DNA of 64,000 nucleotides from Watersipora subatra (GCF_963576615.1 NC_088712.1:30781870-30845869), one strand, 5' to 3'; positions 1-13,377 are shown, counted from the first letter of the stretch. The notes: generated by a model from the letters alone, not told the origin. Translations and numbers: made by a program.

Positions 1-130
1 AAGGGGTTAGCATGTTGCCGTGTAAGGGGGAGGTTCCAAGATCAAATCCAGTACTGTACGGATTTTTTATTGCTAGATTTTAATAACTGTAAGTCGACAC
101 AGGGTTTATTAAAAAGACAGACACTGAGGT
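1..130 (+). mobile_element. tRNA-like SINE fragment
   Basis: The left edge carries a run with a B-box-like stretch (GATCAAATCC near 40-50), followed by a tail reading TTTTTATTGCTAGATTTTAA. Similar tails follow tRNA-like heads at about 11.55, 18.95, 23.75 and 24.1 kb, so I read this as a member of one dispersed SINE family. The element is cut by the window edge. Divergent and short, so confidence is low. Confidence 0.35.
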
Positions 131-1129
131 TTGTTTATATACCTATAAAATATATTAAGCAAAACCTTTATGCGTAGCATTTCGCACAAATAATAATAAA
201 CTTTTATCCACAGAGGCACTAAGCACAACTTTTAGCTTAAAACTATATACCATATAAACCATATAAACCATATATCATATACCATGGTAAATGTAATGTT
301 TATCACAGACTTCGAAGTAGAATGACTGCGTTAAACAAGGAACTACTATTAGCATGATACAGTTATTAATTATTTCTATGGTAATGCTTTTAAAGTTATA
401 ACGAAAAGACCGAAAAGCTTTAGAGTTGAAATACGGACTTTGATACGAACAGAAACAACGAAAGATTTCATGGTAACCGAGTGATGTAACCGAGTCATTA
501 TTAGTACGATTTTATGGACACCTTCCTACCGACCATTTGCTATGATGGGTTCGTAAAGATCAACAAATGTCAAAGTGACGATCAAATGAAGGTGGCGTTC
601 ATTGAAGGGTAGAGCTCTATTTTTTTACCCTTTTGCTATAGTGGCTGTCAAATAAAGGTGGCCTTCAAATAATAAAGGAGGTGTTTAATTAGAAGTTTTA
701 TGGTAATTATAATATAATAGTTAATATATATAATAATATATATTGTTATATATTATATACACGTATAATAATATCTAGCGGTTGTTTGTACAACACTGGC
801 TTTTAAAAACACGCACAGCCTCTGCTTGCGGTAAGCTAAGCAGACATAAAACTCTATCTTCGAGGAGTTGCTCTCCCATATCCAAGCACTAGTATACTAT
901 AGTACAAGGGGATGATTGCAAATGCACAGAGTGACATTATGGTAAAAATAACAGGGTTCTTTCTAATAAAAACAACGGGTTACATCATCTGTAATTCATC
1001 TGACCTTCATTTGACCTCCGCTAACTCAATTCTGACAGACCAGTAATCTATGGCATCACTGTAAGGGGTCTGCCAAAAAATTAATAAAAAAGTTAAAATT
1101 ATTATTCGAAATTAATAAAAAGATTTTTT

Positions 1130-1161
1130 GAAACCGAGTCACGTAAGAGTGACTCGGTTTC
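1130..1161. repeat. Perfect 13-bp inverted repeat (hairpin)
   Basis: Arms GAAACCGAGTCAC and GTGACTCGGTTTC flank a 6-base loop. It lies 18 bases from a second hairpin, which suggests remnants of a small inverted-repeat element. No poly-T or other feature makes it a transcription terminator. Confidence 0.8.
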
Positions 1162-1179
1162 ACTATGCCCCACTCACGG

Positions 1180-1220
1180 GAATTATGCCCCACTCACGGG
1201 AGGGGAGTGGGGCATAATTC
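1180..1220. repeat. 15-bp inverted repeat plus direct duplication
   Basis: Arms GAATTATGCCCCACT and AGTGGGGCATAATTC pair perfectly around an 11-base loop. The segment TATGCCCCACTCACGGGA also occurs as a direct copy 20 bases upstream (about 1164). Confidence 0.8.
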
Positions 1221-2811
1221 CCACTTCTGTTAGGATACTCCGCAAGTAAGAATATGCAACTTTTTAAATGTTTAAGTTGAAATATCAAATGATGAAGTCA
1301 CTAAATATACTACTACATGGCTGCAAAGGGCTTACCATGATTTCTACCGGCCTATAAAACAGTTCATACTATACCTCAAGAAGAGATCAATGTAGGAATG
1401 TAGATGCTGTTACAGTTACTCCTGCGTTTCTAGGTCGAGTTTGTGAGTTCAAATGGAGGTTCTGTACTCTCATTTTCCTTTATATATTTCCTCCTCTAGC
1501 TTTCCTTGTACGAGTTCTATTAGCCTTGGTTTCTCAACCAGGAAAATCTAAAGGCAACTTTGGCTCGAGATCCAATATAATTAATCAATGGCTTAGATAT
1601 TCTCTCAGGTGCATAATTATTGACTAGTAACAGCACCGGTTACGAGATCAAGTTGGCCCGATGCATTCAGCTAAACAAGCCCTGTTGGGTTGATCCGGTC
1701 CTGTCCGGTCTTTTGGCACCAAACAAGCATAAATCAGGATTTGGGAGGACTAGATGACCTCAATTCTGGTGCAAATACCTACAGAAAGAGTTTACTTTAC
1801 AGAAGAAAACAATTTATCCTACAGAAGGAAAGCATATCATCTAACGAATAGGTATGCATGAAGATGGCAGAAAGTTGCTGAAACTAACATCTAAAGATAC
1901 ATTTAGCTGAGAGACAGCCACTTCTGGTGCGTCAGATCAGTTGGCCATTGAGAAACCTTTGAAATAATTAAGATAGAGATTAACGCTAAATAAGAGACAT
2001 AAAATGATATGGATGCATAAGGTGCAAGGATGAGCAATAGAAATGCATGTATGACCTTCACATTAAGCTGAACACCAATGCAACAGCATAGTACTTGCAG
2101 CAAAGTTACAAATCATTATTTCACTTTGATGGTGTATCATGCCTTTAGTTGTGAGCAAATATTTTTGTAGTTGTACGATGTATTTTATAAAAACTTGATT
2201 TAATCTATTTTTAAGTAGCTGGTTTGTTATTTGTGTACACAGTACGCTGTGACCAAAAGCTGTCGTTTGTAAACTTACTTCTTTTGAGCTTTACCAGAAT
2301 TTTAACAATCAAATCGAATTATTAGACATACTTCAAAACGATGTTTTGAAATTTCTTTAGAGATCCAAGATAAACTTGTAAATATTTATTTTAGGATTAT
2401 GAGTGGATTAAGAGTGGAATATGGGTGTTGATGCAATTATGATTAAAACTTCGCTTAATGTCAAAAATACTTTGAAAGCGCATGGCGCCAGTAATGAAAG
2501 TGCTTATCAATTTTATGTGAGTTTCAGCTGAAAGAATCTGGTACTACAAGACATCCGTGTTATAAATGAGGCTCTGAATGCTATAACACTTTTTAATAAA
2601 GGCTACATTTAACTTTTAATATACAACAAAGTTGACATCTAATAGATAATACAATAGCCTTACACTTTAACAGTAGCAAAAACAGACAATAATTTGAACA
2701 TGGCTGACAAAATCTAAATAGAAAATGGCTTTTGCTGTTCTACATGTACAATTAGTTATATAATACACTCCTAAACTTTATCATGGCATAAATTAGCTCT
2801 AATCTTTTCAA

Positions 2812-3118
2812 GAGATGCTGACCAAGAGATTCTGACCAAGAGATGCTGACCAAGAGATGCTGACCGAGAGATGCTGACCAAAAGATGCTGACCAAGAGAT
2901 GCTGACCAAGAGATGCTGACCAAAAGATGTTGACCAAGAGATGTTGACCAAGAGATGCTGACCAAGAGATGTTGACCAAGAGATGCTGTCCAAGAGATGC
3001 TGACCAAGAGATGCTGACCAAGAGATGCTGTCCAAGAGATGCTGACCAAGAGATGCTGACCAAGAGATGCTGACCAAGAGATGCTGTCCAAGAAATGCTG
3101 ACCAAGAAATGCTGACCA
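2812..3118. repeat. Minisatellite, 14-bp unit, about 22 copies
   Basis: The unit is CAAGAGATGCTGAC with scattered substitutions. Because 14 is not a multiple of three and the unit lacks stops, all three minus frames stay open and give Ser/Leu/Trp-rich shadow frames. I do not regard any of them as a gene. Confidence 0.95.
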
Positions 3119-3505
3119 ACGGAAAACATAAATAAACAGTGCATAATTCAAGAAGTTTTTTGCTGCTAATAATGCCTTCATTTGGACTCTCACATAGAAA
3201 TATTGAGCTAATTAACTATCCCACTTTAAATAAAAAATTTTGCCTCAACTATGATAATATAATAGAAATACTATTTTATTTGAAGTTCTGAGCCTATGAT
3301 GTTTAGCGGATGGAAAAATTATAGTTGTTGAAGTTGTGTTCAGAAATAAATGAAATCTTCCATATAATAAACAACTCATTTTTCCTATGGCTGGTTTAGA
3401 CTAGAATAGACTACTTATAACATAGCATGGAGTTCCAATTTTTTTTAACTCAAAGTTGTTATTAGTACAAATAATAAACATGACACCATCAGAGCTAAAA
3501 TATTA

Positions 3506-3617
3506 ATAATAATGGTAATACTAATAACCATGATAATAATAGTAATATTAATCATAATATTAATACTAATAGTAATAATAATAATATAAATAAGTAACAC
3601 TAATAATAATGATAATA
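3506..3617. repeat. Imperfect TAA/TAT trinucleotide microsatellite
   Basis: The run consists of TAATAATAAT-type triplets interrupted by TAATACTAAT. It could be a decayed 3' tail of a retroelement, but no element body is recognisable next to it. Confidence 0.75.
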
Positions 3618-5299
3618 CTAGTGATACTAAAATATACATCTTTAAATCTCAGTGTTTGTTTGTTTGTCTGTCATTTGTGTGACACGTTATAACGAGAAGG
3701 TCAAGGTCAAGCATGGTGGCGGACTTAAATTTATAGCTCCGATATAGATTCTGATAAAATAATTACGTTTTTCTATGAATGCCAGCTGCGGGCATCAAAA
3801 TGATTGATGGACAATCTAGAGGTGAATGACACTAAAAAAGCTAAAGAAAAATCTACGAGTACTAAGTTCTGTGCAGAGGCCAATGGTCGCAAGCCTGATA
3901 TATATGACAACTAGATGAATGTACAGCGTTGTCCGAGTAATAAGTCTTCGCACAGAAAATTAATTTTATTTAACAAATAACAGCTGTTACCATTCCAACT
4001 TTCAAACTTCATACCATTAGAAAAGTGTTCTGTGCAGCTTAAATAAATCAAGAGAAAAAATAAAACATCTATAAATGTTTTCTAACTTTGTCAAACAACT
4101 GTAACTTGCAAATTTCATATTATGAAAAAAATATTTTGTGCAGGTCAAATAAATTAAGAAACAAATAAAACGATTATAAAAGGGTTTAGATGTAAATGTG
4201 AAATAATTAGCAAGTAATAGCTAAATTAAGTCTGTTTTGCTACGATTACAATAAAGGATGATTTGGTAATGATACAATTAATACGAACTAGGAAAACAAA
4301 ATCCTGAATATGTTGAATTAATAATAACATTTCATGCATAGAAATGTGTGTGTATAAAAACGGTTACTGTTCCATCAGAAGCTATTCATCAAAACAATAT
4401 TGGTACCTCTCAATACTGGTACAAATGTAAAAATGAGATATCGGACTGTCTTTGTCTGACCAAACGAAGAGAGAATTCAGAGGCTATTCCTACTCAAGAT
4501 CATACAATTGTCTGCGTAAAAATCCTTGACCAGGATTTAGCCATTGAACCTTACGAAAAACCGGAAATAAAAGTTCACGAAAACATGAAAATGCATCGCA
4601 TTTTATAGATTTAATAGAGTTTTAATGGATACTTCATTTAGCGCGTGAAATCGGGAAAAGCGTGTATACAGTATATAGTTAGAGCTATTAATTGTGAGAG
4701 CCTTCATAGGCTCGTGGTAAAACCTGCGGTCGCAATCTTCTTGAGGTAAAATACAGCAGGATGAGAGATTGTAATTCAAAGATTTTAATAGCTATAGCCG
4801 GACATACCGAAGGACATACACACACACACAAACTTTAAGATTAATATATAGATAGACTAGCGGAATGGCTGGTGTTGCACGGGTATTAAACATCAGCTTA
4901 TAAACAATGAAAAGTAATGTAGTTGCCTGCCATTTGCCATTAGCCTGGCACAATGCAAATGGCTAATTTGAGTGAGCCTACTAATAAGAGCTAACTACTT
5001 GCTCTCATGGTTGAGCATGCATAAAATTATGCTACCCCACTCTGTCGCGAAGTTGCGCCCTAATGGAGAGAGGTAGCCTATTTGCGCCCACATGGTGATA
5101 TATATCGCCTAGCGTACCTATCAGGCTTGTGTGGCTTAATTGGTAAGGAATTGGCCAGGCGAATGGGAGCGTCTAAGATCAATTATTTTGTGACACGGAC
5201 TTTTCATTTTGATAGCTATAGCTGGACAAACCGAACTACAGACATACCCATTATAGCGGTTTACGCTAGGTTCATAGCTTGCAAGTGTATTAAGCTGGA
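3618..5299. other. No gene recognised; contains two SINE-like tails
   Basis: Short open frames at 4348-4608 and 5082-5312 (+) have no recognisable domain. At about 4690-4840 and 5110-5255 the sequence shows tRNA-like head remnants followed by the tail AATAGCTATAGCCGGACATA or a close variant. These two look like old copies of the dispersed SINE family. Confidence 0.5.
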
Positions 5300-6117
5300 A
5301 TTGATTCTCTGATGTGAAGATGACTCGTTGCTGTTATATTCAGTCAACACCGAAACTGTCAAATCTACTATTGAACATATTTACAAGTTCTTTCACAATG
5401 ATACAAAAAATAACAATGTTATCAAAAATAGAAAATCATCGACACAAACTTTTGGTCGTCTTTTAAAAACACTTACAGAGCTAAATCAAGTGGTCCAACG
5501 AAACCAATTAACACTAAATGCCAAAAGGTTCTGAACAGGAAAATTGTCTATTAAATCATCAGTTGCGTGTTACTCTTTGAAATTCTAAAATCATAATGCC
5601 AAGCTTGGATGGAGGATAATTACGGCAGTGAAAGCGTGTCGAGACACAGGGCTGGCCACCGAAGACAATCCGACTCTACTGCCAAACCAACAGCACAGTT
5701 GACCAAACACACAACACGACAAAAACAACTCTTGTGGCTCCATAGACTCGAACACAACAATATTTTAATTAACAATTAATAAAATTGGTGAATTAGTAAT
5801 AGACAGGAAATGCTACTAGGGTTTTCTTACACCCATTTTGAGATTTATTTGTATAGATTGAAACTTAGCTTGGACAATAGAAAATACTCGTACTCTAGAG
5901 TCTAGACAATAGACTTCAATTGAACAATAGAAATACTCATACCAATAGAAAACCTATAATAAAATCTACAACTGCCTATCCTACTACTACACCTCACCTC
6001 CAGCCAACAGAAGCAATTCTACTCAACTCAAATCAAGTAAAAAATCTACTACAGTATATAAATCTGAAAATTGTATAGTCAGAGGTAGCAGTGATGAAAA
6101 CGTCGACAAAAATTTAT

Positions 6118-7197
6118 TTAAACACACTGCGGACATGGTGTACGCTGGGTGTTAACAATGGTCCTCTCATAATAGGCATGGTTAAACACACTACGGATAC
6201 GGTGTCCGTTATGAGTTAACAATGATCCTTTCATAATAGGCATAGTTAAACACACTACGGATACGGCGTCCGTTGTGTGTTAACAATGGCCCTCTCATAA
6301 CAGGCACGGTTAAACACACTACGGATACGGTGTTCGTTAAGTGTTAATAATGGTCCTCTCATAATAGGTATGGTTAAACACACTACGGATACGGCGTCTG
6401 TTATGTGTTAACAATAGTCCTCTCATAATAGGTATGGTTAAACACACTACGGATACGGTGTCCGTTATGAATTAACAATGATCCTCTCATAATAGGCATG
6501 GTTAAACACACTACGGATACGGCGTCCATTATGAGTTAACAATGGTCCTCTCATAATAGGCATGGCTAAACACACTACGGATACGGTGTCCGTTATGAGT
6601 TAACAATGATCCTTTCATAATAGGCATGGTTAAACACTACGGATATGGTCTCCATTATGTGTTAACAATGGTCCTCTTATAATAAGTATGGTTAAACACA
6701 CTACGGATACGGCGTCCGTTATGTGTTAACAATGGTCCTCTCATAACAGGCATGGTTAAACACACTACGGATACGGTGTTTGTTAAGTGTTAACAATGGT
6801 CCTCTCATAATAGGTATGGTTAAACGCACTACGGATACAGCGTCTGTTATTTGTTAACAATGGTCTTCTCATAATAGGCAGGGTTAAACACACTTCAGAT
6901 ACGGTGTTTGTTAAGTGTTAACAATGGTCCTCTCATAATAGGTATGGTTAAACACACTATGGATACGGCGTCTGTTATGTGTTAACAATGGTCCTCTCAT
7001 AATAGGTATGGTTAAACACACTATGGATACGGCGTCTGTTATGTGTTAACAATGGTCCTCTCATAATAGGTATGGTTAAACACACTACGGATACGGTGTC
7101 CATTATGCGTTAACAATGGTCTTCTCATAATAGGTACGGTTAAACACACTATGGACACGGCATCCGTTATGTGTTAACAATGGTCCTCTCATAATAG
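6118..7197. repeat. Minisatellite, 64-bp unit, about 17 copies
   Basis: Each unit contains TTAAACACACTACGGATACG and TTAACAATGGTCCTCTCATA. The period of 64 was counted directly between matching points. It sits inside the 5' part of LINE-A: coding-like sequence with acidic and Lys residues runs into the array on the left, and a Gln/Glu-rich frame (7200-7365) continues from it on the right. Base substitutions separate most copies. Confidence 0.95.
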
Positions 7198-7641
7198 TCA
7201 ACAGACAACAGATACCAATTTCGCTCAACAAATCCGAGAACAGCTCGAATCTGCGGAGACAGAAGCTAGGATCGCTAGAGACTGGAAAGTCGATAGTTTT
7301 GGTGGCCCTACTATTAGGATGACAATCAACCTCAAAGACTCATTGGAACATATTGGTATGGTAAAATGAGTTCCTAGAGATATACCTGACTCAAGGATAT
7401 TTGATGCCATATGAGGGAAATATTCTGATGCCTCCTTTAGTAAGCTTGTCAAAGACCAACAACCACTGAAAAACTAACAACACTGAAAATAACATTCAAA
7501 GATGAATTCCAGCTAAAACAAACAGGGAAAAATAGCCTATTACTTTTAGAGTAGACTATGATCTTCAGAGTAGAACATCTCTATGCCAACACAAATCTTA
7601 ATAGACATAACATTGTTGATTAAATTATTAAATTAGTCGGA

Positions 7642-7938
7642 TTACCCATTGCTCACGTAAACATACCCATTGCTCACGTAAACATACCCATTGCTCACGT
7701 AAACATACCCATTGCTCACGTAAACATACCCATTGCTCACGTAAACATACCCATTGCTCACGTAAACATACCCATTGCTCACGTAAACATACCCATTGCT
7801 CACGTAAACATACCCATTGCTCACGTAAACATACCCATTGCTCACATAAACATACCCATTGCTCACGTAAACATACCCATTGCTCACGTAAACATACCCA
7901 TTGCTCACGTAAACATACCCATTGCTCACGTAAACATA
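7642..7938. repeat. Minisatellite, 21-bp unit, about 14 copies, in LINE-A endonuclease start
   Basis: The near-perfect unit contains CCCATTGCTCACGTAAACAT. On the + strand the unit encodes seven residues (PIAHVNI), and the last copy runs straight into the NIR motif at the start of the LINE-A endonuclease. The array is therefore most simply an in-frame amplification of those codons. The minus-strand frames through it (CLREQWV-type repeats) are shadows. Confidence 0.95.
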
Positions 7939-10900
7939 CGAGACCTTTTAATAAAATAGATGATGTAAAATATCTTATCAATAAACACAATTTTCAAATT
8001 TTTCATATTTTTAAAACACTGTTAAATAGTTCAATAGATAGTAATTTGTTATATGTTCTTAATTATGTAATACAGCATAATGATAGAATAGGTAGGCAAG
8101 ATGGTTGTATTTAAACATATGTTCACTCTTCTATTGACTTCATCTCGCTACCTGATCTTGATAACATTCCACCTGAATCCATTACTATAAAAATCTACCC
8201 AAATCTGTTATTATGAAAATCTCGAAACCATTTCACACCTCAGTTGTTTAACGGCCTCCCGGATCTCCTGTTATGTTATGTGGTCAAACACATTTGAAAA
8301 TTATATTACAAATTGCAATAACATCTGTCATGATCTTATTATCTTAGGTGACTTTAACATAAATCTAAATGCTCCCATAAATAGACCAATAGTCTAAAAC
8401 AACCGGATCTGGTTCAGTTAGTCAAACAAAACACGCGAGACCAGAAAAAATCTTAATCACTTATTGACTGCGTATATACAACAAAATAACATAACATTCA
8501 TCAATCAGGTGTACTAAAACTGGTATGAGTGATTATTATCTAATATTTGCATCTTTTTAAGTTAGGCACCTCGACTATAAGACCTAAAATATATCAAAAA
8601 CTAACATATTTTGACTGGAAAAGCTTTTCAATTCAAGTTTTTCAAGAAGAATTAAAAGGAGCTGACTGGCTAACTCTTTACCAATCACCTTCCGTTGAGA
8701 CTACGCTTAACTCATTTACTTCTAAACTAAACTCGATTATCTTGCATCACTTAAAAACCTAGACCAGATTTGTCAAGTCCTCAACTCTTCTTCACTGGTT
8801 GGACAGCAAAATTCTGAAAAGTATGAGAAAGAAAGATAAACTTAAAAGTCAGCAATTATGGAATGAATAAAAATGCGGAGAAATTACATGACAAATCTGG
8901 TACGTAAAAAGAAAAAACTTCATATTTCTAACTTAATTTCAGAGTCAAAAGCAAACCAAGAAGCTGTGGCAAGTTATGCGCAACACAAACAAAAACAACA
9001 GTAATCCAGATATGTCATCAGAAACTGATACCCCAAACCGATCATCGGGTAATGCGCTTAACAAACATTTTGTCAACATTTCTGGAAGTTGAAATCTCGA
9101 ACTCGAACGTGGCTTGTCTCCTATTCCACAAATTTATTCACACGCTTCAGATACTATCTCACCTATACATACAACCGATGTAGTAAACATACTGCATCGC
9201 ATTCGTTCGGAAAGGTTCCGGTATTGACAATATCTCAATTCGAATTCTTCGCGTATCACTGCCATTCATAATCATTCCGCTCACAGATATTTCATTAACG
9301 AGCAACTTTCCCTCAGCAATGGAAAACTGCTATATTTATCCTACTCAACACTACACCAGGGTGTTGATGAAATAATTTAACTAGTTATAGACTCATATCT
9401 GTACTTCATACGCTTTTTAAATGTACAAAAGACATATACTTACTACACTTGAAATGCACTTAGATAGCAACAAAACTATAAGCTGCTTACAGTCAGGATT
9501 TAAAAAAACCACTCTTGCATCACCACCATTCATCATCTCTACTCCACTTGGTTAAACTTGGTCAAAAATAGAAATACTTAGTCAATATCTTTCTTGACTT
9601 TCAAAAAGCTTTTAACATGTTATTCACAATATTTTTATTTTAAAACTTGCAAGCATAGAAGTAACTGGTAAATTTCTTGACACCATCAGGTCATACCTGA
9701 ATAGACGGCACCAACGCGTAAAAATAAAAAATATATGCTTAGATGCTCTTCCTATAGATACTGGCATTCCACAAGGTTCAATTCTTGCACCCACACCGTT
9801 TCAAATTTTTATAAATGATTTACTAAAATTATCACTCCACAGCATACCTCATGCTTATGCTGACGATACCTCATACTCTATATTCAAAACTGACCCTTCA
9901 GGCCTCCAATCTTAAATAAATTCAGACCTAACCCTTATCCAACAATGGTGCGTGACAAATCAAATGTCTCTTAACATCTTAAAATCTCACTATACCTTAG
10001 TAAATCCACCATTGGATTTCCCTCTGACAATTTCTATATTCGACACCCTAACAAGACAATCTACTTTTGAACTACTTGGCTTTATCATCAATGACTCTTT
10101 ATCATGGCTAGACCACATCTCATTCATTTCAAATAAAATATCATCTAACCTAAGTTTATTTTATAACATTCGTCATCTTATGAACTTTGATACTGCCAGA
10201 CTATATTATTATAATTTTATCCATTCCTATCTTATATATGGTCTACATGTGTTCTACCCTACAACACCTGTAAAATATACCAACACACTATTTATGTTAC
10301 AAAAAAAGTTTTACGACTTATTTGCAAAGACCTAAACATACCCCATAAAAACCATCGCTTACCACCTACCAACTCAATAACAACACTACTGGTATTCTTC
10401 CCTTACCTAAGCTATTACAGTAATTTACCTGCCTCACTGCTCATTCAATACTCCACGATAACTGCCCTAAATATCTCAGCTACAGCTTTCAAACCATAAA
10501 CCATGATCAAAAAACCAGGACCAGACTTAAATTACCTAGTTCCATAAACCACAACAGACTCAACAGTAACCAGCTGAACTCATTGAATAGCCTCTGCACT
10601 CATTTAAGAACTCTTCCTCTGCAATCTTTTAAAACAAAATTCAAACTACACCTACTATCCTTTGCCTAACACTATTCATCATATAGCGTTACCTATTTTA
10701 ACATTTCTGCATTATACATTGTTTTCATAACTAGAAATCTGTTGTGATAGATATGCATAACTACAATGTATTTTCACAGAGCTTATACTTGTCCCATTTT
10801 AAATAGTATATAATTATGAGTTTTATACTCATATAAATCCTCAAACTTGATTTTTGCATTTTTATGCTTTTAGTTTCTACATTATAATATTAGTTAAACA

Positions 10901-11010
10901 ACTCCACTTATTACTTTTTTAAAATGGGTATACTGCTTTTTAGTTAGTTTACTTGCTGTGGTACCTTGTAGAAAACATATTGTAAAATATGCCTATTGAT
11001 TACCACAATA

Positions 11011-11954
11011 AAGATTGCTCATAGTAAAAATAGGAACAAAAATTCATCTTGCAGCGGAGTTAAACTCAAAAACTGCTACTCCGCAGGCTGATGTTCTATC
11101 CTCTAAGCCACACAGCCTACTTACAGTACCATGGATTAATTGTGCACATAGTCATTACAGCTGGCAAACTTTAATGGCGATTGGTTACAATATCTATGCT
11201 TCACGCTTGTACTAGTTTACTAAAAGAAAACATTCTTAAAAGAAAACCTCATGGCCAGACATCCCAAAATATTATAAATACATATACCATACATATTATT
11301 AAAAATACGTATACTAGTCGAAGAGCCAGACATTGCCGAGTAATAAAATAATTAAGCTGGTAAGCTAGTAAAGATAAGGTTACCTTTACTACAACAATTG
11401 CTGTGTGTTGCAGACAGATTAATAATAGTTTCGTTACGTGTAACTGCTTAAGGTGCTAGTTATTGACCTTAAGCACATTAAGCGTGAGTATTTTCTCAAT
11501 TTAATGAAGGTCGTAACAATTATTCATTGCTTGGGTAATGTAGTGGTGAGTGGCTATGCTCGCAGCCTCTAGATCAGGAGATTCTGAGATTAAATCCAGA
11601 GCTATTTTAATCGCTATAGTTGGACATACACACAGACTTGGAAATTTACATATATACATATAGAACAAACAAATAAAACTTACAGCACACACCCAGAAAT
11701 AAACAAGTACCTTAATTTAAAAGTTGGATTGTAAATAAGCGTTGATTATCCGTGCGAAGCTTTTTCTATTACCCAATCAACGCTGGGCATTCAGCTAATA
11801 AAGATATACGCAATAGTTAGCCTTTTTAGTATCTTGCCTCTAAGGCTTGGTGAATTTCAATTAATGAATATATATGTAGATAATTGCTTAAATTAAACAT
11901 GCCAAATATTAACAATTGTAGAGTAGTAAATTTTTAATAGTTTTGCAGAATACA
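11011..11954. other. No gene recognised; one SINE-like copy
   Basis: At about 11520-11690 (+) a tRNA-like head (GTAGTGGTGAGTGGCTATGC, then GATTAAATCC as a B-box-like stretch) is followed by the tail TTTTAATCGCTATAGTTGGA. The rest is AT-rich with no supported frame. Confidence 0.5.
11520..11690 (+). mobile_element. tRNA-derived SINE copy
   Basis: A-box-like TAGTGGTGAGTGG at about 11540 and B-box-like GAGATTAAATCC at about 11585 are spaced as in a tRNA-type pol III promoter. A shared tail (ATAGTTGGACATACACACAG) follows. It is not a functional tRNA gene because no cloverleaf acceptor stem closes around the boxes. Confidence 0.5.
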
Positions 11955-12262
11955 TGTAACAACTGGCAAGTTGTAGAGGGTGCTTGTGACAACTGGCAGG
12001 TTGTAGAGGATGCTTGTGACAACTAGCAGGTTGTAGAGGGTGCTTGTGACTACTGGCAGGTTGTAGAGGATGCTTGTGACAACTAGCAGGTTGTAGAGGG
12101 TGCTTGTGACTACTGGCAGGTTGTAGAAGGTGCTTGTGACAACTGGCAAGTTGTAGAGGGTGCTTGTGACAACTGGCAGGTTGTAGAGGGTGCTTATGAC
12201 AACTGGCTCGTTGTAGAGAGTGCTTGTAACGTCTAAAAGGCTGTAGAAAGTGCTTGTGAAAG
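11955..12262. repeat. Minisatellite, 30-bp unit, about 10 copies
   Basis: The unit contains GCTTGTGACAACTGGCAGG and TTGTAGAGGGT. The period is a multiple of three, so two minus frames stay open across it. No coding homology is visible. Confidence 0.95.
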
Positions 12263-12967
12263 CAAAGAATCTGAGATAAACGGCCATAGATGGACACAAA
12301 AACCAAATAAAAGGTAAAAAGGCTTATAATACAAAGCCACATTGAGATAATGAAACCCTTGAAATTGAAATTTGTCACAATTGGCATTAGACCTCCAATG
12401 GAAGATTAACCATTCACAAGTCTCTAAAGCTGACAACAGGTGCAGGTGCTCAAAGGTTGATGGATTGGTACTTAAATTGAAATGTTCTGCGGTTTATTTA
12501 TAATTTCAGTGAAATATTTTCATGTGAAATGATGTTTTTTGCTTTTCTAGAATTTAAAAACAAATTTATATTTCACAATATTGTCATGATACATCCATTT
12601 GTGCAAATACTAATGAAGTGTATCCTGATCAGTCATTGGTTGTCAGTGTCAACATTGACCTTTGATGAGCACGCATTTTAATGCTGCAAAGAGGCTTACC
12701 TATAGATTACCTGCACTCAAATGCGATCATAGTTTCAACATCGAGTCATTATTATTATTATTGTTGTGACTTCTGGAAGGTCACAGAGTTCTATGTCAGG
12801 ATTAAGGTAGAAGGAGAGTCAATTAGAGGTCAACCTTGTTTTGAAGATTTGAACAAAAGTTTTAAAAAGTCAGCTCTTGCTGTGTGCGTTGTGATGAGAG
12901 CTTACTAAACCCACAATGTGGTCTTCAACCCACATCTACTTTAGTTCTTTTTGAAATTTAAAACAAG
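12263..12967. other. No gene recognised
   Basis: Several short frames (for example 12681-12908 +) lack recognisable motifs. A short (ATT)n run occurs near 12748-12762. Confidence 0.5.
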
Positions 12968-13203
12968 GCTAGCTGTGAGGAAAAACACAGGCTAGCTGTG
13001 AGGAAAGGACATAGGTTAGCTGTGAGGAAAGGACATAGGCTAGCTGTGAGGAAAGGACATAGGCTAGCTGTGAGGAAAGGACATAGGCTAGCTGTGAGGA
13101 AAGGACATAGGCTAGCTGTGAGGAAAGGACATAGGCTAGCTGTGAGGAAAGAACATAAGCTAGCTGTGAGGAAAGAATATAGGCTAGCTGTGAGGAAAGA
13201 AGA
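12968..13203. repeat. Minisatellite, 24-bp unit, about 10 copies
   Basis: The unit contains GCTAGCTGTGAGGAAAGGAC. The length is a multiple of three, so open frames on both strands (Arg/Lys/His-rich on +, Ser/Leu-rich on -) are artefacts of repetition. Confidence 0.95.
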
Positions 13204-13377
13204 ATAGAATTCTTAGAAATAGAAACCATTGCTTTTTATATTGTTTATACTTCGGTGTTAACACTGATCAAGTGAAAACACCATTCAATCAGAAAAGGTG
13301 ATTATGTAGACCTAACTGTATAAATTAACACTTTAAGTTTTAATCAAGGCCCATCAGGCTCTTCAATTCATTCGCAT

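Larger units (their letters stand above)
131..2811. other. No gene recognised; AT-rich intergenic DNA with two hairpins
   Basis: I see no supported coding region here. The longest open frames are short and have no coding-like composition. The stretch contains two perfect hairpins (1130-1161 and 1180-1220, listed separately) and an AT-only run near 705-775. Confidence 0.6.
5300..11010 (+). mobile_element. LINE-A: degenerate non-LTR retrotransposon (Jockey/CR1-like), split by two minisatellites
   Basis: This is an inactive APE-type non-LTR retrotransposon copy with many stops and frameshifts. Coding remnants at about 5330-6110 and 7200-7480 may be ORF1. From about 7640 to 8420 an endonuclease can be read: an N-terminal NIR motif at the end of the 21-bp array, NDRIGRQ near 8080, and LGDFNINLN near 8342-8368. 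From about 9100 to 10670 reverse transcriptase follows: SGIDNIS near 9215, FLDFQKAFN near 9592, TGIPQGSILAPTPF near 9761, INDL near 9810 and YADDT near 9856. The C-terminal thumb-like region runs to about 10670, then an AT-rich tail ends with ACAATAAAGATTGCTC near 11010. The RT motif set fits the CR1/L2/Jockey group, but the exact clade needs a tree. The left boundary is uncertain by several hundred bases. Confidence 0.85.

Noticed and set aside
4348..4608. 86-codon + frame with mixed composition
   Set aside because: Composition is plausible but there are no splice sites, domain or neighbours to support it. I leave it uncalled.
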